Below are positions 58,740 to 64,000 of a stretch of DNA of 64,000 nucleotides, in pieces. A model generated the notes under the pieces. It ran no database searches, was not told the DNA's origin, and saw only the letters and a list, made by a program, of their open reading frames with translations. Within the stretch, counting starts at the first letter, position 1; every line of letters starts with the position of its first letter. The translations under genes were made by a program, and so were the position numbers. Origin of the DNA: Doryteuthis pealeii (taxonomy: Eukaryota; Mollusca; Cephalopoda; Myopsida; Loliginidae); NCBI GenBank assembly GCA_023376005.1, contig CM042152.1, forward strand, positions 79,575,811-79,639,810, given 5' to 3'.

Positions 58740-58930
58740 AATAATTTTTGAATAGATGATTTTTACCCATAGATGGAACTGGGTCAGAGTGACTCTGAGA
58801 ATAATGGCAATGAAATGTCACTCTACACTCCTCAAATCTCCAGAACTGTAGCCTCACCATCTGATTTCGTTTACTATCATACCCAAAACAATCATTTTTA
58901 GGAGTCAGAAGGACATACCATCAGTCTATT
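58740..58930 (+). repeat. R1 repeat fragment
   Basis: 'acccatagatggaactgggt', 'gagtgactctgagaataatg', 'ctccagaactgtagcctcac'. Confidence 0.7.
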
Positions 58931-59049
58931 CTAAGCCCTGCCAACAAGGCAGAACTAAAGCTTTTGTTGGCTTATGAGCAACTTTCATTTTTGACATAAT
59001 ATTCAATAAATGTAACACATAAATGATTTCAATTTTTTTTTATATGGTA

Positions 59050-59135
59050 GTAAGTAAAGTCTGCAGAGTGGCCAGTATCAGCCGAACAGCAAGGAAGTCT
59101 ATCCCCTTTTCACTAGTGCTAGTCCACAGAGATTA
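59050..59135 (-). repeat. S1 SINE tail fragment
   Basis: 'gtctgcagagtggccagtat', 'ggaagtctatccccttttca', 'ctagtgctagtcc' on plus. Confidence 0.7.
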
Positions 59136-59690
59136 TTTAAAAATAAGCTAAATAGAATACTCCAAAGACACATGGCCAAAGCATTATCAGCTTTTAGAAG
59201 ATTAAATAAAAAAAATAAAAATCCTAAATGATTGCTTTAAAAGTTATTAAAAGATAACAGCTTGAAGGCAGATAAGAAACCAGATATTTACTTTCTTTAG
59301 TTACATTGAGAAGAGAAAAAATATATTACAAATTAATCTTTAAGAATCTATTCATCAAATCAACAAAATCTCATGAAACATAGGATATCTCAGCAAGATA
59401 TCAAATTCTAAGATACTTTCTTTTTTAATGTCTTTAATTATATAGCTTATAAATTATATTCTAAAAATTCATTTCAGATCACGAAGACAATATCTCATTT
59501 GAATGTGTGTGTGTGTGTGTGTGTGTGTATATTAATGGATAATTTGCTATCTTTTTAATCTACTTCTGCTGAACAAATAGTTCAAAAACATTTCAGGGTA
59601 CTGTTATGATTTTATCTTAAAAAATAAGTAATGCTTTTAAATTCTAATCACACCACTACATAAAAAGTTAATGGATTCAGAATATGTCAC
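59136..59690. other. AT-rich stretch with (TG)n at 59504-59529
   Basis: One TG microsatellite. Nothing else recognised. Confidence 0.45.
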
Positions 59691-59691
59691 T

Positions 59692-59932
59692 GTTTGGCAG
59701 GGCAGCCTAATGTTGGTATCAGCCAGATAGCGAGAAAGTCTATCTCCTTTTCATTAGTGCTAGACCAAGGAGATTGTTTTTGCGTCTGAGGTGGAGTGCC
59801 ATACCTATCATCAGCGCCTTACTTTACTGTACAGATCCCTGTGCTACTCATACACTGAGTTGACAGGGGCCTGGTATTGAACCCGGAACCTTGTATTCTG
59901 AGCTGATGCTCTACCAACTGAGCTAAACCAGT
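59692..59932 (-). repeat. S1 SINE
   Basis: On minus: head 'ctggtttagctcagttggta' and 'ggttccgggttcaatac', body to 'actaatgaaaaggagatag'. Good A- and B-box-like sequences. Confidence 0.82.
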
Positions 59933-59934
59933 TA

Positions 59935-61250
59935 ATCAGGGCTATAAATTTTTAATTATTATCAATTGTGTGCATGCAGTGGAACAAAGAATTCCCTATA
60001 TATTAAAATTACTTTAAAATCAAGTTGCTGCAGTAATTTTTTCAACAGATGAACTGAACAGTTATCTTCATAAATATCAAAAATAAGAACAGAAAAAATA
60101 AAAATGAAAAAACATTTGTTTATATTTGATCTTAATTGTGCAAAATATTCTCAGAACACAAAAAAACTTAAAACCTAAATTTCACACTCTTCAATGTTTG
60201 ACCAAAATAAACTAATAATAAAATCCTTAATAAATCTACAATTAAAATCTCTTGAAAATTAAAAATATCTTTGGAGTTGAAGATGACAGATACAAAATGG
60301 CTCAATATTTATCAAATATGATGAATGGTTGACTGATAAGAATCTGAATTTTTTTTTAAATCTCAGAAGAAAAAAAAAAAAAAAAGAGATAGAGAATGTA
60401 CAAATTAACCTCTTGAATATTATGCATTCAAATCTAATCCAAGTGTTACTAATCACGTCATAACCAAATAAGGTAAAAGTTAAATGCGGCAAACAAAACA
60501 CAATCAGAGGAAAGGTTTAAAAAAACTGTAAATGATTCACAAATTCGGATTTCAAAAGTGGCCACAAAAATGTCTTAACATATTTTCAGAGTAAAAAAAA
60601 AGAAAAAAGAAAAACAGAAAGTTTTAAAACTAGAAAGCACAATGAATGCATCTCAGTTCTGTATGATCGTTTAGAGTTTGACTAAATTGGTTGAGATAGA
60701 AACGAGAGGGAACAAAACTTTCTCATGACTATAAAATAAAAATTAAAATTTCTGTTGGATGACAACCAAACAGAAAATATCATTATTGCTAGATTATTAA
60801 CAGCTTCATAAATATTGACATAAAGAAATGCAAGTTAAATACAATCATCCAACAAAGGTAACACTGAACTCTTGTGGAGGAGACATCAACAAATCATCAT
60901 GATGTCTTGTGAGCAAGGCAGTTGGGTCAGAGTCACAGAGTAATTAAGGAGTCACTAGAATTGGAATTGATAAACTATACAGACACTGACTCCAGTTGAA
61001 TTTACACTTTATATGATCCTAGTTTAGTCTCAGTAAAGTGATAATGCATACTCCTTATAAAGAGATTATTAAAAATCATAGTTTTATATTTATTTGTAGA
61101 CCATAAGTTGGAGGTACTCAAAATAGAAGAGTCAGAGTCAGGGGTTTTGTGTTCGGACGCAACATCCATACTTATATAACAACTGTAAAAGTTTAGAGAT
61201 TACTAGATTAGTTATTCCAGTTTCTCTGAATGTTTGAGATGAGGCTTGAT
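59935..61250. other. AT-rich stretch, nothing recognised
   Basis: A-rich runs at 60347-60385 and 60592-60617 only. No gene, SINE or palindrome supported. Confidence 0.4.
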
Positions 61251-61254
61251 GATT

Positions 61255-61475
61255 AGTATTATCTGCCTTTTCGGACTATTGTCCCCATCTTCATTTGTTA
61301 TTTGTACATTTCGGCCGATATACCCTCCGGCCTTCTTCAGGTATTTCTTGTCGAGTTAAAGAAGGTTCCTGAGTCCGACAAGAAATACCTGAAGAAGGCC
61401 GAAGGGCATATCAGCTGAAACATTGTACAAATAACAATGAAGATGGGGACAATAGTTCAAATAACACAGATAATA
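61255..61475. repeat. Palindrome of a retroelement-like end
   Basis: The left half (to about 61360) is the minus-strand end type of 48580, with hairpin CTGAAGA...GGCCGAAA at 61309-61340. The right half (from about 61362) is the same on plus, with a mutated hairpin at 61389-61420. The two meet at 'aagaaggttcctgagtcc'. 'ggactattgtccccatcttc' and 'gaagatggggacaatagtt' form the outer arms. Confidence 0.85.
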
Positions 61476-61479
61476 CTAG

Positions 61480-62615
61480 TTATTCCAGGTTCTTAACTGT
61501 CCAATTGGTAGAGTCTAAGACAAAGATTATAAGAAAAGGGGATATTATTTCAAGATGGAAATGATCTTAAATTTGCAATTCTCTGAAACAAATCAAGCAG
61601 ACAACAAAAGATAATGACAAGATTATCTACTGACCAAAGAGACCAAAATAAATACATGACTTAAATGATGTGTCACTGTCAGTTGGTATCTTTAAAATAC
61701 AAAAATAAAAAACATGTTCTTATTACAGCTAAGATATATTCAAAGTCATTCTCTTTTTTACTTTCAGATAAACATGGCCCTGAATAATGCAGAATAAAAT
61801 GTAATGATATAATTCATTGTTACAGGTTGACCCACAAAATATTGAAAACATTCAAAAAATTCATAACTTTCTTGTTTTTAATTTAATCTTTATATTATTT
61901 TTCTGATAACCAAAGGAAATTGAAAATGTCAAGTTACAATGTTGAGAGGTTTATAAATTTCAAGAAAAAGAAAATTTTGATGGCAGAAAAATTTCAATTC
62001 AGAATTCAACTGACCTCCCATGCCTTTTGTGGGGTTATTTAAAGGGGGGTGTGTATATTTGAATAAGCTTAAGATATTGCTACAATCAAGAATAATATTC
62101 ATGTAGAGATAAGAGGAGTGACCCTAGGAAACCTTGAGCAAAGTCATACAAAGGGGCTTGAATTAAGGTGCAACTTTGTATCCATGAAAATGGATGCAAT
62201 CTACAAGATATCACATTTTCACAAATAGCTAAAAGTATATTTCCTTGAACCATATTTTAGCCCATAGAAACACTGATCTTTGATCCTTTGAGTCATAAAA
62301 TATGACTTATACTGAATTAGTATAACCAAAACTAATTGCTAAACAGATATATATCATTCTACTTGTTTGTATATATATTTTTTTATAACTGAGGATCAGA
62401 GTGTAGTATCTTCCTGATTATCTGCCATTCTGAACTGAAATCAGCTTTATTTTCTGGCCAAGAAACAAATTCATAATGTTAAGCAGGAAATAATTGGAAG
62501 AGGTGAAAAGAAAAGAAAGTATAAAAAGTCAGAGGCCAAAGGTAAGAAAGCTATGGGAGGTGGGGGGAAACAGGTGAAAGGAAAAAATAAAAGAGGAAGA
62601 TAAAATGCAGTAGAA
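61480..62615. other. AT-rich stretch, nothing recognised
   Basis: No gene or repeat supported. Confidence 0.4.
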
Positions 62616-62619
62616 AACA

Positions 62620-63085
62620 TTTGTGTATTACTTATTCCTTTTTCACATATGAAACTAATTCAGGTTTACATAACATTTAAATGAATAAATATGGAGGGGC
62701 AATAAAGATGAAAGGGATAAGGGAGAGAATGAGAAGATACAGGCAAAGATTGAGAGAAGAGCCATGGATGAACTTATCAAAATAGTTTAAATTTTCTTCT
62801 TTGTATAGTTATCTTCTTCCTTGTGAGTTTTTACTAAATGATAGCAAATCTCCTCAGATAACCAGGACTCTACTAAGTATCCTAGTTTATTTTAGTATAT
62901 TTATGAGATGGGTGCAATAATATTTGTGCATTGTTTATTCCTTTTTTTTTTTTTTTCATATATGAAACTAATTCAAATTTGTATAACATTTAAATGAATA
63001 TGGATGGGTAATAAAGATTGGAAGGGATAAGGGAGAGAATGGAAGATACAGGCAAAGATTGAGAAAAGAGAAGAGGAATGAAATA
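62620..63085 (+). repeat. ~300-bp direct duplication
   Basis: 62622-62765 and 62926-63075 share 'atatgaaactaattca', 'taacatttaaatgaata', 'gggataagggagagaatg' and 'atacaggcaaagattgag', offset by about 304 bp, so the unit and its flank are repeated in tandem. Confidence 0.82.
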
Positions 63086-63477
63086 ATGGATAATCTTAAT
63101 AGTCAATACCCATTCATTTTTATTGATTCAAATAGGAAATAAAAAAAGAAAAGAAAAACAGGAAACCGGTTTTTAAAAGATGATTAATAGGCATAAAGGT
63201 CATAAAGTGCAAAGAAAATATTTGTTGTAAAGTTATTAGTAAAAGTTTAAATAGAAATTACTTTTAAAGTCATGTGACTGTGAGGAAAAGTACAAAATCA
63301 AAATGATCAGATATTCAAATAAAGATATGATTTGTGTATGAATGAGTTTGTAGAATGATTATCTCAAGTAGGAAATACACAACAGTCAAAATAAAGATAA
63401 GTTTATGTACTTACTTAAAAGAATGTAGAAAAAAATTCAAAATACAAAATGTATCGATTAGTGATAATAGTTGTAGT

Positions 63478-63718
63478 AAAGTTGGCAGAGTGACCTATTG
63501 TTGATATCAACCAGACAGCAAAGGAGTCTATCCCCTTTTCGTTAGTGCTAGACTAGGGGACTATTTTTGCTGAGGTAGAGAGCCACACCTACTATCAGCT
63601 CCCACTTTACTGCACATATCAGATTACTCAAGCTGTGCTACTCATGCGCTGAGTTGGCAAGGTCCAGCATTGAAATTGCGATTCCTAGGCAGACACTCTA
63701 CCAACTAAGCTAAATTGA
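63478..63718 (-). repeat. S1 SINE
   Basis: On minus: 'tcaatttagcttagttggta', 'tgcgctgagt'-type body as 'actcagcgcatgagtagcac', 'actaacgaaaaggggataga'. Confidence 0.8.
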
Positions 63719-63849
63719 TTTTTAAAATGTTTTAAAAATTTAAAAATTTAAAATTAAAAAATAATCTTATTTGGTTATTTATCAAATATCTAATTTTGTA
63801 TATTCATAAAAACAAGCAAAGCATAGAAGATAAAACTAAAGAGAAATTG

Positions 63850-63968
63850 GTTGGTTGGTTGGTTTTACAGCATGCCAAATCTTGTTGGGTTTCTTTTGTT
63901 TTATTTTACGGCATATCAAACTCAGTGGATCATTTAATACCAACAAAGTTTTGAAATAAATTCATTCA

Positions 63969-63999
<31 letters not shown>

Positions 64000-64000
64000 A
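63850..64000 (+). repeat. R1 repeat, cut by window end
   Basis: (TTGG)n, 'ggttttacagcatgccaaat', then a second start 'attttacggcatatcaaact', 'tggatcatttaatacca' and a poly-T. Two R1 heads are joined in series. Confidence 0.75.

Overview
This window looks like repeat-dense, AT-rich intergenic or intronic DNA from a large animal genome. A mollusc, most likely a cephalopod such as an octopus, is my best guess. That is an inference from the many tRNA-derived SINEs, the (TA)n/(TG)n microsatellites and the 'tacggcatgtcaacc' type dispersed repeats; no coding gene confirms it. I find no intact protein-coding gene in 64 kb. The only recognisable protein remnant is a broken mariner-type transposase N-terminus near 54.5 kb. 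The other open frames are short and lie in microsatellites, SINEs and palindromes.

The layout is dominated by one sequence present three times. Segment B+A lies at 34301-47402. Segment A occurs again, directly, at 1-6989. The whole B+A unit occurs again, inverted, at 7062-20506, and ends abruptly at a 100-N scaffold gap (20507-20606). The left contig (1-20506) is therefore a fold-back: A, a turn at about 7025, then A' and B' in reverse. The first ~120 bases after the turn (7062-7183) are a homopolymer-stretched, garbled reverse complement of the sequence just before it. A and A' share indels and hairpins that the 40-47 kb copy lacks. This suggests an alternative haplotype carrying a fold-back read artefact, scaffolded beside its homologue. 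A genuine inverted duplication is the less likely alternative.

Segment C (20607-34300) is not duplicated in the window. To the eye it is richer in CpG than the rest. It holds several palindromes, microsatellites, MITE-like elements and short hairpins that look like retroelement ends. Segment D (47403-64000) carries many SINEs, a TA-flanked MITE, an ~83-bp minisatellite, a 300-bp-arm palindrome, a 658-bp long-TIR element with an 8-bp target-site duplication (57470-58143), the mariner remnant and a tRNA-Ser(UGA)-like pseudogene.

Four repeat families recur. R1 is a dispersed repeat running from 'tacggcatgtcaac' to 'ggtcagagtggacctggga'. S1 is a tRNA-derived SINE with a 'tagctcagtNggtagag' A-box. 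S2 is a second tRNA-like SINE with a 'gagttcaaatcctgg' B-box. S3 is a third tRNA-like head ('gtaatggttagcaagctag'). Another theme is short hairpins with the layout CTGANGA-N-stem-GAAA, found at six or more loci in unrelated sequence contexts.
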